In this document: positions 32,801 to 41,671 of the stretch, in pieces
Numbering within the stretch: position 1 is the stretch's first letter
How the letters are laid out: each line of letters opens with the position of its first letter
NCBI RefSeq assembly: GCF_950295315.1
Contig: NC_080179.1
Location: forward strand, 75,168,368-75,232,367
Direction of reading: 5' to 3'
Length of the DNA: 64,000 nucleotides
Origin: Erinaceus europaeus
Lineage: Eukaryota; Chordata; Mammalia; Eulipotyphla; Erinaceidae
Translations under genes and position numbers: made by a program
Notes under the pieces: model-generated
Told to the model about the DNA's origin: nothing
The model's database searches: none
The model's input: the letters and a program-made list of their open reading frames with translations, nothing else

Positions 32801-32816
32801 ACCGCCTTCTCACCAT
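26756..32816 (-). CDS. IMP4: IMP4, U3 snoRNP protein, complete
   Basis: Brix-domain protein of the nucleolar Mpp10-Imp3-Imp4 complex, which helps U3 snoRNA pair with pre-rRNA in the SSU processome (18S rRNA maturation). Nine coding segments on the minus strand: 32814-32816, 32591-32699, 30052-30135, 29046-29155, 28831-28963, 28601-28755, 28418-28512, 26972-27045, 26756-26868. They sum to 876 nt, 291 residues plus stop, the length I recall for mammalian IMP4. The Arg-rich N-terminal helix (LRREARLRREYLYRKAREDA) precedes the Brix domain at roughly residues 80-265, including RDPSSRLKMF, FPGAQRMNRGRHEVGAL, LIVSHLPFGPTAYFTL and EVGPRFELK. All splice phases close and no lesion was found. It is head-to-head with CCDC115. 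No canonical poly(A) signal was found within 200 bp after the stop. Confidence 0.96.
26972..27045 (-). CDS. IMP4: IMP4 coding exon 8
   Basis: 74 bp, acceptor cctcccccag, donor gtgagtctgg. Encodes HHVYRKTDHRNVELTEVGPR then FELK. The preceding 1.4-kb intron carries six SINEs. Confidence 0.94.
27125..27585 (+). mobile_element. Three SINEs in IMP4 intron 7 (E3, E2, E3)
   Basis: 27130-27250 E3; 27270-27430 E2; 27430-27580 E3. Confidence 0.75.
27653..27945 (+). mobile_element. SINE E1
   Basis: Head slightly truncated (gctgtagcacagcgggttaa). Confidence 0.88.
28010..28392 (+). mobile_element. SINE E4, then E2 with (AAAAT)n tail
   Basis: 28010-28130 E4; 28135-28355 E2; the pentanucleotide tail stops 26 bp from IMP4 exon 7. 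Confidence 0.75.
28418..28512 (-). CDS. IMP4: IMP4 coding exon 7
   Basis: 95 bp, acceptor caccccag, ends in phase 2 at TTCCG with donor gtgcggctgg. Encodes VSDILRYLFPVPKDDSHRVI then TFANQDDYISF and a split Arg. Confidence 0.92.
28601..28755 (-). CDS. IMP4: IMP4 coding exon 6
   Basis: 155 bp, acceptor ttccccgcag, donor gtgagttggg. Encodes GLIVSHLPFGPTAYFTLCNV, then VMRHDIPDLGTASEAKPHLI and VHGFSSRLGKR, the most conserved Brix segment. Confidence 0.95.
28831..28963 (-). CDS. IMP4: IMP4 coding exon 5
   Basis: 133 bp, acceptor cgggtgcag, donor gtaagaccgg. Encodes ELKLVFPGAQRMNRGRHEVG then ALVRACKANGVTDLLVVHEH and RGTP. Confidence 0.95.
29046..29155 (-). CDS. IMP4: IMP4 coding exon 4
   Basis: 110 bp, acceptor acccgacag, donor gtgctgcgcc. 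Encodes VTSHVDDEYRWAGVEDPRIM then ITTSRDPSSRLKMFAK, the start of the Brix domain. Confidence 0.94.
29308..29490 (-). mobile_element. Diverged SINE in IMP4 intron 3
   Basis: Reverse E1x-type 3' block gccaccagggttatctctgg, body degraded. Confidence 0.5.
30052..30135 (-). CDS. IMP4: IMP4 coding exon 3
   Basis: 84 bp, acceptor tcctccacag, donor gtgactgcgc. Encodes ENRLIPTELRREALALQGSL then EFDDAGGE. It follows a 2.5-kb SINE-rich intron. Confidence 0.94.
30427..30830 (+). mobile_element. SINE E4 split by a reverse E1
   Basis: E4 at 30427-30468 and 30743-30830 around E1 (minus, 30469-30742); gcaaaatactttt is duplicated at both sides. Confidence 0.85.
30875..31135. mobile_element. SINE E3 (-) and E4 (+)
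   Basis: 30875-31005 reverse E3; 31035-31135 E4. Confidence 0.75.
31140..31808. other. IMP4 intron 2, unique stretch
   Basis: AT-leaning, with some L1-like words near 31550-31700 that are too weak to call; no exon seen. Confidence 0.45.
31812..32120 (+). mobile_element. SINE E1, CpG-rich
   Basis: Many intact CpGs (gcggcagcgcagcgggttaa), suggesting a young copy. Confidence 0.9.
32195..32330 (+). mobile_element. SINE E4
   Basis: ggttacgtaaaagacgtttc head, (A)22 tail. Confidence 0.8.
32591..32699 (-). CDS. IMP4: IMP4 coding exon 2
   Basis: 109 bp, ends in phase 1 (GAAG, donor gtcagcagcc). Encodes the basic, charged helix LRREARLRREYLYRKAREDA followed by QRAAQDKKEKVRRALE. Confidence 0.93.
32814..32816 (-). 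CDS. IMP4: IMP4 coding exon 1: start codon only
   Basis: The ATG (context ttcaggATG) is immediately followed by the donor gtgagaagg, so the first exon contributes only Met. This is supported because exon 2 begins at CTG (Leu2) behind acceptor gtcctccag, and the protein then matches IMP4 from residue 2. The 5' UTR probably reaches about 32900. Confidence 0.85.
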
Positions 32817-33568
32817 CCTGAACGCCGCTTCCACGTGGGCCCAAGCGAGGCTACCCACGCCGCCGGCCGAACGCGACCCTCGCTTCCGCCCTCAACCAAG
32901 ACGGCCGATGCGTCTTCACTAAGGGGGATGCAGCGGGGAGTTCCCGAAGTTAAGATGGCGGACAAAGGGGCGGGCGCCTCAATGCGATTGGCCGGTCTGG
33001 AAACGCATGCTCAGCGGAACTCACCAATAGGCGGCGGCGGCGGCGGCGGCGGCGGCGGGGGCGGGGGCGGGGGCGGGGGGCGGGGGGCGGGGGGCGGGAC
33101 ATCAAGCCGTCACTGGACCCCGCTTAGTCCGCGCGCCCGGCGGCCCGGCTTTGCAGGACTCCCGGCTTTAGGGTGAAGAGCCAGTGAAATTAGTGGAGGC
33201 TGCAGACCTCTCAGGGACTGTCAAAGCACAGCGACGGACCGTAGAGCGACCCGCCGGTGCCTTCTGGAGGTTCCGTTCAAGTCGGCTCTCCCTTAAAATG
33301 CCGCTCCTCCCGCCTCTCGCCTTCGCCGTCGTGAAGTCAGAAGTGACTCGGGGCCAGTGACGGCCCTCGCTAACTGTCGGGTGAGCCTGTCTTCCCCGGA
33401 CGCCGCTCGCTCAGGAGAGCACTGGCCCTTTAACGCCGGCCCGGCCCGCCAGGTGCGCCCGCCCCTTTGGGCGTGTCCCGCGCGCCCATTGGCCTACGTG
33501 TCGGCGCGCCCGGTGCTGATTGGGCGGCGTGGCAGGAAGTCCGCGCCCGACCGCGGCGCGGAGCAGAG
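32817..33568. promoter_or_regulatory. Bidirectional CpG-island promoter, IMP4 / CCDC115
   Basis: The two start codons are 752 bp apart, in divergent orientation, in CpG-dense sequence (island about 32400-33850). Motifs seen: a YY1-type AAGATGGCGGAC at 32952-32963; CCAAT/ATTGG boxes at 32987-32991, 33024-33028, 33488-33492 and 33519-33523; an ETS-type AGGAAGT at 33534-33540; and a GGC/GGGGGC tract at 33031-33098. There is no TATA box. This is typical of housekeeping divergent promoters. Confidence 0.8.
33031..33098. repeat. (GGC)n and (GGGGGC)n tract in shared promoter
   Basis: About nine GGC units pass into GGGGGC/GGGGGGC units. It offers many Sp1/KLF sites and G-quadruplex-capable runs midway between the IMP4 and CCDC115 starts. 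Confidence 0.85.
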
Positions 33569-33685
33569 ATGGCGGCGGCGGCGCCCGAGCTGCGGGCGGA
33601 GATGGACGCCGTGCTCCTGCGGCTGTTCGGGGACCTGGAGGAGCTGGAGGCCAAGCGGGGGACGCTGAACGCCCGAGTGGAGGAG
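33569..33685 (+). CDS. CCDC115: CCDC115 coding exon 1
   Basis: 39 codons ending LNARVEE, donor gtaggggccc. A four-Ala stretch follows Met. The next intron is only 70 bp and contains a (GGGC)n run. Confidence 0.94.
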
Positions 33686-36600
33686 GTAGGGGCCCGGCCG
33701 GCGGGCGGGCGGGCGGGCGGGCGGGCCGCGGCGGGCTCACCTTCTGCTCCCGCAGGGCTGGCTGTCGCTGTCCAAGGCTCGCTACGCCATGGGCGCCAAG
33801 GCGGTGGGGCGGCTGCAGTTCGCGTCCCGCATGGAGCCGCTGCTGCGCGTCTCCACCTGGTGAGCCGCGGGGCGGGGGCGGGGGCGGGGCGCGGGGCGGG
33901 GGGCTCAGCCGGGGGGACGCGGGGCGGGGGGCTCAGCCGGGGGGACGCGGGGCGCGGGGCTCAGCCGGGGGGACGCGGGGCGCGGGGCTCAGCCGGAGAC
34001 GCGGGGCGGGGGGCTCAGCCGGGGGGACGCGGGGCGCGGGGCTCAGCCGGAGACGCGGGGCGGGGGGCTCAGCCGGGGGGACGCGGGGCGCGGGGCTCAG
34101 CCGGGGGAACGCGGGGCGCGGGGCTCAGCCGGGGGGACGCGGGGCGCGGGGCTCAGCCGGAGACGCGGGGCGGGGGGCTCAGCCGGGGGGACGCGGGGCG
34201 CGGGGCTCAGCCGGAGACGCGGGGCGGGGGGGCTCAGCCGGGGGGACGCGGGGCGCGGGGCTCAGCCGGGGGGACGCGGGGCGCGGGGCTCAGCCGGAGA
34301 CGCGGGGCGGGGGGCTCAGCCGGGGGGACGCGGGGCGCGGGGCTCAGCCGGAGACGCGGGGCGGGGGGCTCAGCCGGGGGGACGCGGGGCGCGGGGCTCA
34401 GCCGGGGGAACGCGGGGCGCGGGGCTCAGCCGGGGGGACGCGGGGCGCGGGGCTCAGCCGGGGGGACGCGGGGCGCGGGGCTCAGCCGGGGGGACGCGGG
34501 GCGCGGGGCTCAGCCGGGGGGACGCGGGGCGGGGGGCTCAGCCGGGGGGACGCGGGGCGCGGGGCTCAGCCGGGGAGACGCGGGGCGGGGGGCTCAGCCG
34601 GGGGGACGCGGGGCGCGGGGCTCAGCCGGGGGGACGCGGGGCGGGGGGCTCAGCCGGGGAGACGCGGGGCGGGGGGCTCAGCCGGGGGGACGCGGGGCGC
34701 GGGGCTCAGCCGGGGGGACGCGGGGCGCGGGGCTCAGCCGGGGGGACGCGGGGCTCAGCCGGGGCGCCCGCCCACGCTGCTGCTCCCCCCTGTCCCCGTG
34801 CAGCGAGGCCCCAGGCGAAGCCCGCAAGTTCTGGGCGGTGAAGGCCGGAGCCCAGGCCCCGGAGGACGTGGGGCCCCGCGACGCAGGTGAGGCCCCGCCC
34901 CCCCCAGGTGCCAGGTGCCAGGTGTCACGCAGCCGCCTCCTGACCGCTGGGCCCCTCTGCCGCTTGGGGGGCTGAAGCACCTGCTTCTCGGGCAGGCGGG
35001 GCATTGACAGGTGCAGCCACGCCCAGCCTCGGGCAGGTCTGTCTGTCTGTCTCTCTCTCTCTCTTTTTCTTTCTTTCTCTCTCTCAACTTACACTCTTTT
35101 GTTGCCCTTGTTTTGTTGTTGCAGTTATTGTTCTTGTTCTTGATGTTGTTGTATAGGACAGAGAGAAATGGAGAGAGGAGGGGAAGACAGAGAGGGGGAG
35201 AGAAAGACAGACACCTGCAGACCTGCTTCACCACCTGTGAAGCGACTCCCCTGCAGGTGGGGAGCCGGGGACTCGAACCGGCATCCTTACTCTGGTCCTT
35301 GTGCTTTGCGCCACATGCGCTTAACCCGCTGCGCCACCGCCTGACCCCCAGTAGTCAAAATTTTTAAGTAACAACTCAAGCAATAAAATACATTTACTGG
35401 GCCGGTGAAATAGCTCACCAGTTAGTGCTCTGCTGTGCCATGCGCATGACTAAGTTGGAGCCCAGCCCCCAACCACACTGGTGTCGTGATCTCTTGCACT
35501 GTCCCTCTGTTTCTTTTTTTTTGTTTAATTTTAAAAATATTTATTTATTTATTCGCTTTTGTTGCCCTTGTTTTATTGTTGTTGTCGTCATTGTTGGACA
35601 GGTCAGAGAGAAATGGAGAGAGGAGGGGCAGACACAGAAGGGGAGAGAAAGACAGACACCTGCAGACCTGCTTCACCGCCTGGGAAGCGACTCCCCTGCA
35701 GGTGGGGAGCCGGGGCTCGAACCCGGATCCTTACGCAGGTCCTGGCGATTTGTGCCACATGCACTCAACCCGCTGCGCTACCACCTGACTCCCTTTATAT
35801 TTATTTGTTTGTTTATTTATTTCATTCTTTTTTGTGGTAAGTATTTCTATAGGTAAAGGCCTTTGCAGTTGGGGGTGCTTTGCAGTTGAGGGATAACTCA
35901 GCGAGGTGGGCAGAAAGTCTTCATCTTTGTGCTAGTTTTTATATATATATATATATATATTTTATTTATTTAGATGTAGGGAGAGACACACACACAGAGA
36001 AACACCAGAGCACTGCTCAGCTCTGGCTTATGGAGGTGCAGGGGATTGAACCTGGGACTTCTTTGCATAACCGTTATGCTATCTCACCCGCCCGTGCTAG
36101 TTTATTTATTTTTTGGGGGGGGGGGGCAAATGTGTTTATTTTTACTCTTTTGAGGGGGTTAATGGATCACAGTACAGTTGTAGAGGGGCAGAGAGCCTGT
36201 CTGTCTGTCTGTCTATGTGAGAGGCCACACAGCACCTGCAGCTTCCTTCCGTGCGCTGGGGGCCACGCTTGACGCTGAGTTGTCCCCACGCCAAGGAAAC
36301 GGCTACCAAAGACAAGTTTTCTCGACAGCCTTCGGGGACGACCCTTCCTGCTGAGGACAGGGGGTCTCCTGCCCTCCACCCGTCATGAGAACATGTCGGC
36401 GGCACAAAGAGACAGGCGGTTTTACGTCGCCATGAGCTGCTGTCTGAGGCCCGGGAGGTCGCTGGGACCTTCCATCCGTCAGTTTCTTCCCGGATCCTGC
36501 CCTCCGGTCAAGTCTGCGGTAACGAGCCCCATCTCTACCTTGTCTTCCTGCAGCTCTACGTAGGCGCAAGGGTCTCCCTCGGACCCCAGAGCCAGAGGCA

Positions 36601-38189
36601 GCCTCCACCCCCCAGGACCCTCTGAACTGGTTTGGCATCCTGGTCCCTCACAGTCTGCGGCAGGCCCAGGCCAGCTTCCGAGACGGTGAGTGGCCCTGCC
36701 CAGACGTTTGTCCTGTGGAGGGGCGGCAGGCAGCCTGCACAGATGAGCAGGCCGCAGGCGTGTACCAGGGGCGACAGTCGTTTCCAGCAAACGGCGACGG
36801 TCAGGGTACCGCGGGGCAGGAGTAGGCCGGGGGCTGTTCTCTGCAGGTGACCCGGCAAGGCCTCTTTCCTTGAGAGACGGAGAGCCCAGAGCCTCGGGGT
36901 TCGCAGTGTGCGAGAGGGAAGGAGTGACAGATGGACCTATTCCAAGCATAACTCCTGTTTTTTAAAAAAATAACCATCCAGGAGTCAGGCAGTAGCGCAG
37001 TGGGTTAAGCGCAGGTGGTGCAAAGCGCAAGGACCGGCGTAAGGATCCCGGTTCGAGCCCCCAGCTCTCCACCTGCAGGGGAGTCGCTTCACAGGCGGTG
37101 CAGCAGGTCTGCAGGTGTCTGTCTTTCTCTCCCCCTCACTGTCTTCCCCTCCTCTCTCCATTTCTCCCTGTCCTAGCCAACAACGACGACATCAACAACA
37201 ACTACAACAATAAAACAAGGGCAACAAAAGGGAATAAAGAAATATAAAAAAAGTTAAATAACTATCCATGCTAATAAATAAATAGTTAAAAAACTATTTA
37301 TTTATTAGCATGGAGAGAGAGAGAGAAACACCCCTGCAGCACTGCTCTGCCCGGGGCCCAGCACCTGGTAATGTGCACTCTACAGACACGCCACTGCCCA
37401 GCCCCTCGGGCAGAGCTCCCGCAGCCACGGGCTTCCCCTCACCTGGGGGACTCCCGGTGCTGTGAGGTGAGGTTGCGACTAGTGGCTGTGCGTGTGTGTC
37501 TGGGGCTTGGAAGAGGTGTGGTCTGGAGACAAGCAGAGAAGCTCTCCATGCCACGCCAGGCAGGTTTGGAATTCCCAAGTTGCTGGCACAGACACAGTGT
37601 CCCAGCTGACAACAGCTCGGGCAGGAGCTACAGGGAACCGAGGGGAGTGGCTCCCAGAGAGAAGGTTTTCCCGGAAGCCAGGAGGAGAGTGTTTCTAGGA
37701 CTCAGGTGGTCAGAAGTGTGGGCAGCCCTGCGTGGGACAGACAGACTTAGCCGGTAGGTAGACTGGGCCCATGAAAGGCCTACAAACCGTGACCACGGCC
37801 AGTCCACAGCAGCACCTGGTAGAAGCTGCTCAGAGGTGGATTCAATGTGTGTGTGTGTGTGGGGGGGGGTTCAGTTTGGGGGACAGAAAAGAGGTGGAAG
37901 CACCCCCATGGAGTTCTGGTTCCTGGGAAATGACACAGAGGGCTGAGGAAGTCTTCTAGAGAGGCGACATCTCAGCAAAGTCCCAGAAGACAGGAGAGCT
38001 TGAGGCTGTACCCAGAATAGTGTGGGAAAGAGCCGGGCCAGTGACGACCATGGTGACCTCTCTCTCCTCCCTCTAGGCCTGCAGCTGGCTGCGGACATAG
38101 CCAGCCTCCAGGCCCGTGTGGACCGGGGTCGAAGCCAGCTCCGGGAGCTCCAGGAGAAACTCAGGCAGCTGGAGCCCGGGGCTGCCTAG
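33569..38189 (+). CDS. CCDC115: CCDC115, V-ATPase assembly factor, complete
   Basis: Vma22 homologue. With TMEM199 it assembles the V-ATPase Vo sector in the ER/ERGIC, and loss affects Golgi glycosylation. Coding segments: 33569-33685, 33756-33859, 34804-34886, 36554-36685, 38077-38189; 549 nt, 182 residues (human about 180). The N-terminal coiled coil ([20 protein letters not shown]) is followed by [15 protein letters not shown], a variable middle, the conserved block [20 protein letters not shown], and a C-terminal coiled coil ending [10 protein letters not shown]. The start GAGATGG has G at -3 and +4. All phases close. The hedgehog protein differs from the human most in the exon 2-3 middle ([20 protein letters not shown]), as expected for a fast-evolving linker. 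Intron 2 is almost wholly a minisatellite. A poly(A) signal lies at 38969. Confidence 0.95.
33756..33859 (+). CDS. CCDC115: CCDC115 coding exon 2
   Basis: 104 bp, acceptor gctcccgcag, ends in phase 2 (ACCTG, donor gtgagccgcg). Encodes [20 protein letters not shown] then [14 protein letters not shown]. Confidence 0.94.
33866..34772. repeat. 28-bp G-rich minisatellite in CCDC115 intron 2
   Basis: About 32 copies of a 28-bp unit (core gacgcggggcgcggggctca) with a 26-bp variant in which ccggggggac becomes ccggagac. It fills nearly all of the 944-bp intron. The plus strand has no stop codon in any frame, which explains the long false open frames here. GGGG runs in every unit make it G-quadruplex- and R-loop-prone. 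Confidence 0.95.
34804..34886 (+). CDS. CCDC115: CCDC115 coding exon 3
   Basis: 83 bp, acceptor ccccgtgcag directly after the minisatellite, donor gtgaggcccc. Encodes [20 protein letters not shown] then DVGPRDA. Confidence 0.92.
35040..35355 (-). mobile_element. SINE E1 with CT-rich flank
   Basis: Reverse, full length, in CCDC115 intron 3. Confidence 0.9.
35400..35515 (+). mobile_element. SINE E5
   Basis: aatagctcaccagttagtgc head. Confidence 0.65.
35530..35800 (-). mobile_element. SINE E1
   Basis: Reverse, full length. Confidence 0.9.
35938..36100 (-). mobile_element. SINE E4 with (TA)n
   Basis: (TA)n at 35940-35960, then reverse E4. Confidence 0.8.
36110..36290 (-). mobile_element. Diverged SINE
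   Basis: Reverse; agaggccacacagcacctg centre with (TCTG)n. Confidence 0.5.
36554..36685 (+). CDS. CCDC115: CCDC115 coding exon 4
   Basis: 132 bp, acceptor ttcctgcag, donor gtgagtggcc. Encodes [20 protein letters not shown] then [20 protein letters not shown] and FRD, the most conserved block of the family. Confidence 0.95.
36980..37260 (+). mobile_element. SINE E1
   Basis: Full length, in CCDC115 intron 4. Confidence 0.9.
37320..38040. other. CCDC115 intron 4, unique stretch
   Basis: No extra exon recognised; (GT)n at 37848-37860. Confidence 0.5.
38077..38189 (+). CDS. CCDC115: CCDC115 coding exon 5 with stop
   Basis: 113 bp, acceptor cctccctctag. Encodes [20 protein letters not shown] then [16 protein letters not shown] and TAG; a C-terminal coiled coil. 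Confidence 0.95.
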
Positions 38190-38990
38190 CCTGGGACCAC
38201 AGAGGCGGGGCAGTGCAGCTGCCTCCCTGCCTACAGAGCCCCCCACCCCACCCCACTGCACCCCTGCCCCCAGAGCTCCTCCAGTCTGCACCTCCCCGCC
38301 TCCCTCGGCAAGGTGCGGCCACTTGAAGTTCACTGAGTAATGTTGAGCGTCACTGCTGGGAACCCGATTTTAGGTTCTATCGTAAGCCACCCACAGGGAG
38401 CCAGTGAAGTGCAGTCACACTGAGTGGGCAGCTAGATCAGACCTCACGGACAGGTCCCTCCAGTCTCACTGCAGGAAGAAACACTTGCACAGCCAGGGGC
38501 AGGGAAGGGCAGAAGCAGGTGCCTCAGTCCCCCCCCCCTCCAGTGTGATCTCCGGAGGAGAAAGCACACACTGACATAGCAGGATGGTGTAGCCCCTGGG
38601 TGGTAAAAGCACAGACAAGTGGCCTGCACTCTCCACGGGTGTGACTAGCTAAGACAGTCTTGGAAGCCAGTGTTGCCCAGACTGAACACAAACGGCAGAG
38701 TAAATGTCGGTGCGTTGTAATCAGAAAGTAGGAAAGATGTGAGTGAGGTTTCCATCCAGGGCTCTCTCGGGAGAGACGGGCCCCGCAGTTTCCTGAAGGG
38801 GCTCCAGGGCGCTCCCTCTCCGTGCCTCACTTCCCCGCTGGGCTGTTTCCAGTTGAACTTTCTGTCTCAGGGAGATGAGTCCTTTGTTCATGACGTGAGT
38901 TGTAAATAATCTCCTCCTCCCCCCATCTGTCTTTTAACTCCTAATGGTTTTGTAAAACTCAATTGTAAAATAAAATCTCAAACTGCACAG
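38190..38990 (+). other. CCDC115 3' UTR and poly(A) signal
   Basis: A repeat-free stretch follows the stop and ends at AATAAA (38969-38974) with a CA-rich cleavage context a few bases on. A SINE begins at about 39080. The UTR extent is inferred. Confidence 0.65.
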
Positions 38991-39079
38991 AGCAGTTGAA
39001 CAGTTAGATGGATGCTGTGAAAGCTTGTAGATTGTTTTTGGGGGGGAGAGAAATAAGGGCCTCACACATTTAGAGAAGG

Positions 39080-39275
39080 AAAGGGCCAGGCGGTGGCACA
39101 CCTGGCTCAGTGCACACATTACAGTGTGCAAGGACCCAGGTTCAAGCCCCCGGCCCGCACCTACGGGGGAAAGCTTCATGAGTGGTGAAACAGGGCCACA
39201 GGTGTCTCTCTCCCACTCTGTCTTTCCCTCCCCTCTCAATTTCTCTCTGTCTCTATCCAATAATAAAGAAAAATA
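39080..39275 (+). mobile_element. SINE E2
   Basis: Starts about 90 bp after the CCDC115 poly(A) signal. Confidence 0.85.
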
Positions 39276-39361
39276 TAGATGGGGGGGGGGATATCATGGC
39301 ACCAAGGCTTCCTGCATCTCTGTGATGCCGGGGCTTGAACCTGGCTCTCGCTCATGGCGAT

Positions 39362-39525
39362 GCAGGCACCCTACCAGTTGAACTATCTCTAACGTAAAGC
39401 TTGTGTTTTAGACACAAAGAGTGATATTCATCAATCAGCTGTGTGCAGGCACCCTACCAGTTGAACTATCTAACGTAAAGCTTGTGTTTTAGACATAAAG
39501 AGTGATATTCGTCAATCAGCTGTGT
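39362..39525. repeat. 83-bp tandem duplication
   Basis: Unit 39362-39444 is repeated at 39445-39525 with about four differences, one of them a 2-bp loss (ctatctcta to ctatcta). Confidence 0.92.
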
Positions 39526-39544
39526 TGCCATTTCTAGGAGGGTG

Positions 39545-39900
39545 TTTTTTTTTTTCCCCTCCAGGGTTATTACTGGGCGCGGTGCCTGCATCATGAATCC
39601 AGCGCTCCTGGAGGCCATTTTTCCCCCTTTTTGTTGCCCGTGTTGTAGCCTCGTGGTTATCGTTATTGCCATTGTTGATGTTGTTCTTTGTTGGATAGGA
39701 CAGAGAGAGAGGAGGGGAAGACAGAGAGGGGGAGAGAAAGACAGACACCTGCAGACCTGCTTCACCGCCTGTGAAGCGACTCCCCTGCAGGTGGGGAGCC
39801 GGGGCTCGAACCGGGATCCTTATAGCCAGTCCTTGTGCTTTGCGCCACGTGCGCTTAACCCGCTGTGCCACCGCTGTGCCACCGCCCAACCCCCTAGGAG
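39545..39900 (-). mobile_element. SINE E1x
   Basis: Reverse; gccaccgctgt is doubled at the head end. Confidence 0.9.
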
Positions 39901-39944
39901 GGCATTGACGCAATGCTAAGGGGACTCTGCGTTCTCAAAGAATT

Positions 39945-40365
39945 CCCCAGGGGCCGGGTGGTGGTGCACCTAGTTGAGCGCACGTTACAGTGCGCAAGGA
40001 TCCGGGTTCAAGTGCCTGGTCCACCTGTAGGGGAAAGCGTCACAGGCGGTGAAGCACTGCTGCAGGTGTCTGCCTCTCCCTTCCTCTCAATTTTTGGCTG
40101 TCTCTATTCAATAAATAATTAAAGATAATAAAACTTAAAATAGTAAAAGAGAATTCCTCCACCCTCAGTTGAGGAATGGGATGCGTCCCGCACCCTTCTT
40201 TGTCCATATACCGTAATACTGTGTATTGGCGATTAATTTATGGGTATGGGATGCCATGTTGTTTGTGAGTGAAGCAGGGCTGCAGGTGTCTCTCTGTCTC
40301 TCTCCCTCTCTGTCACCCCCTCCCTTATAGACTTCTGGCTGTCTCTATCTACTAAATAAATAAAG
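39945..40365 (+). mobile_element. SINE E2 and partial E2
   Basis: 39945-40140 complete; 40260-40365 tail half, with unique sequence between. Confidence 0.75.
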
Positions 40366-40366
40366 A

Positions 40367-40600
40367 TAGGGAGTCGGGCGGTAGCGCAGTGGGTTAAGCG
40401 CAGGTGGCGCAAAGCACAAGGACCGGCGTGAGGATCCGGGTTCGAGCCCCCGGCTCCCCACCTTCAGGGGAGTCGCTTCCCAGGCGGTGAAGCAGGTCTG
40501 CAGGTGTCTGTCACGACAACAACAATAATAACTACAGCAATAAAACAACGGCAGCAAAAGGGAATAAATAAATAAAATAAATATTAAAAAAAAATCAAAA
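40367..40600 (+). mobile_element. SINE E1 lacking the CT-rich tract
   Basis: gcaggtgtctgtc joins directly to acgacaacaacaataa, deleting about 70 bp. Confidence 0.88.
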
Positions 40601-40609
40601 GCCCTGAAA

Positions 40610-40835
40610 TAGGGGCCAGGCGGTGGCACACCTGGTTAAGCGCACACATTACAGTGCACAAGGACCCAGGTTCAAGCCCCTGGTCCCCACCTGCAGGAAG
40701 TAAGCTTCACGAGTGGTGAAGCAGGTCTGCAGGTGTCTCTCTGTCTCTCTTCCACACTATTTCCCCCTCCCCTCATAATTTCTCTGTATTCAAAATAAAG
40801 ATTATAAAAAATTAAAAAAAAAAAAAAAAGCCCTG
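40610..40835 (+). mobile_element. SINE E2
   Basis: Consensus-like head ggcacacctggttaagcgca. Confidence 0.88.
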
Positions 40836-41069
40836 AAATGGAAACCCAGAAAGGGAAAAGGGACAGTCGTGGTGGATGGTGACGTGTCCCACCTGTGAGC
40901 GCCTCCAGCTGTTTAAGGGGCTCCCCACGCCAACTGCTGGGTGGCTAGGAACCCAGATCCTCAGGCTTCAGGGCCGGCCACAGGCCTCAGTTTCAGCCGG
41001 ATTGCAAGAGTAGCTAGCAGAATTCAGGAAGAAAATAAAGAATTCACCTACTCAGGTCAATTTATTATT

Positions 41070-41361
41070 AAGAAATTGCTTATTTAGTGGAGGAAATACA
41101 AAAAGAGACCTCAGCACACTGCTCAGCTCTGGTTTATGGTGGTGCTGGGAATTGAACCTGGGACCCTCAGCCATGAAAGTCTTTTGCAGAACTATTATGC
41201 TGTCTCCCCACCCCCAAGAATTTAATTTTCAAATAGAGGGAGAGGTTGAAAGAGGCCACACAGCACTGGTGCTTCTTCCAAGGTAGTGGCGGCAGGCCTA
41301 GAACCTGGGTCATGCACATGGCAAGGCAGAGCGCTATCCAAATGAACTACTTTGTTCACCC
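41070..41361 (-). mobile_element. SINE E4 and a further diverged SINE, reverse
   Basis: 41070-41212 E4; 41220-41361 related to the copies at 36110 and 49430. Confidence 0.65.
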
Positions 41362-41404
41362 TAACATTTTTAAATTGGAATTAAAAAAAAACAAAAACTT
41401 TTAT

Positions 41405-41665
41405 AGGAGTCAGGCGGTAGCACAGCAGGTTAACCACAGGTGGAGCAAAGCGTTAAGGACCGGTGTAAGGATCCCGGTTCGAGCCAGCTCCCCACCTGCA
41501 GGGGAGTCGCTTCACAAGGGGTGAAGCAGGTCTGCAGGTGTCTGTCTGTTTCTCCCTCTCTCTGTCTTCCCCTCCTCTCTCCATTTCTCTCTGTCCTATC
41601 CAACAACAACGACAATAATAACCAACAATAAAACAACAAAAGAGAATAAATATTAAAAAAAAAAA
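41405..41665 (+). mobile_element. SINE E1
   Basis: B box damaged (gagccagctcccc). Confidence 0.88.
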
Positions 41666-41671
41666 ATCTGC

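Noticed and set aside
33866..34772. Regularly spaced 28-bp repeats resembling a CRISPR array
   Set aside because: Head-to-tail tandem units with no unique spacers, in a mammalian intron.
33467..34975. Gly/Ala/Arg-rich open frames of 450-500 codons on the plus strand
   Set aside because: The 28-bp repeat has no stop in any sense frame, so length is not evidence; CCDC115 exons 2 and 3 splice across it.
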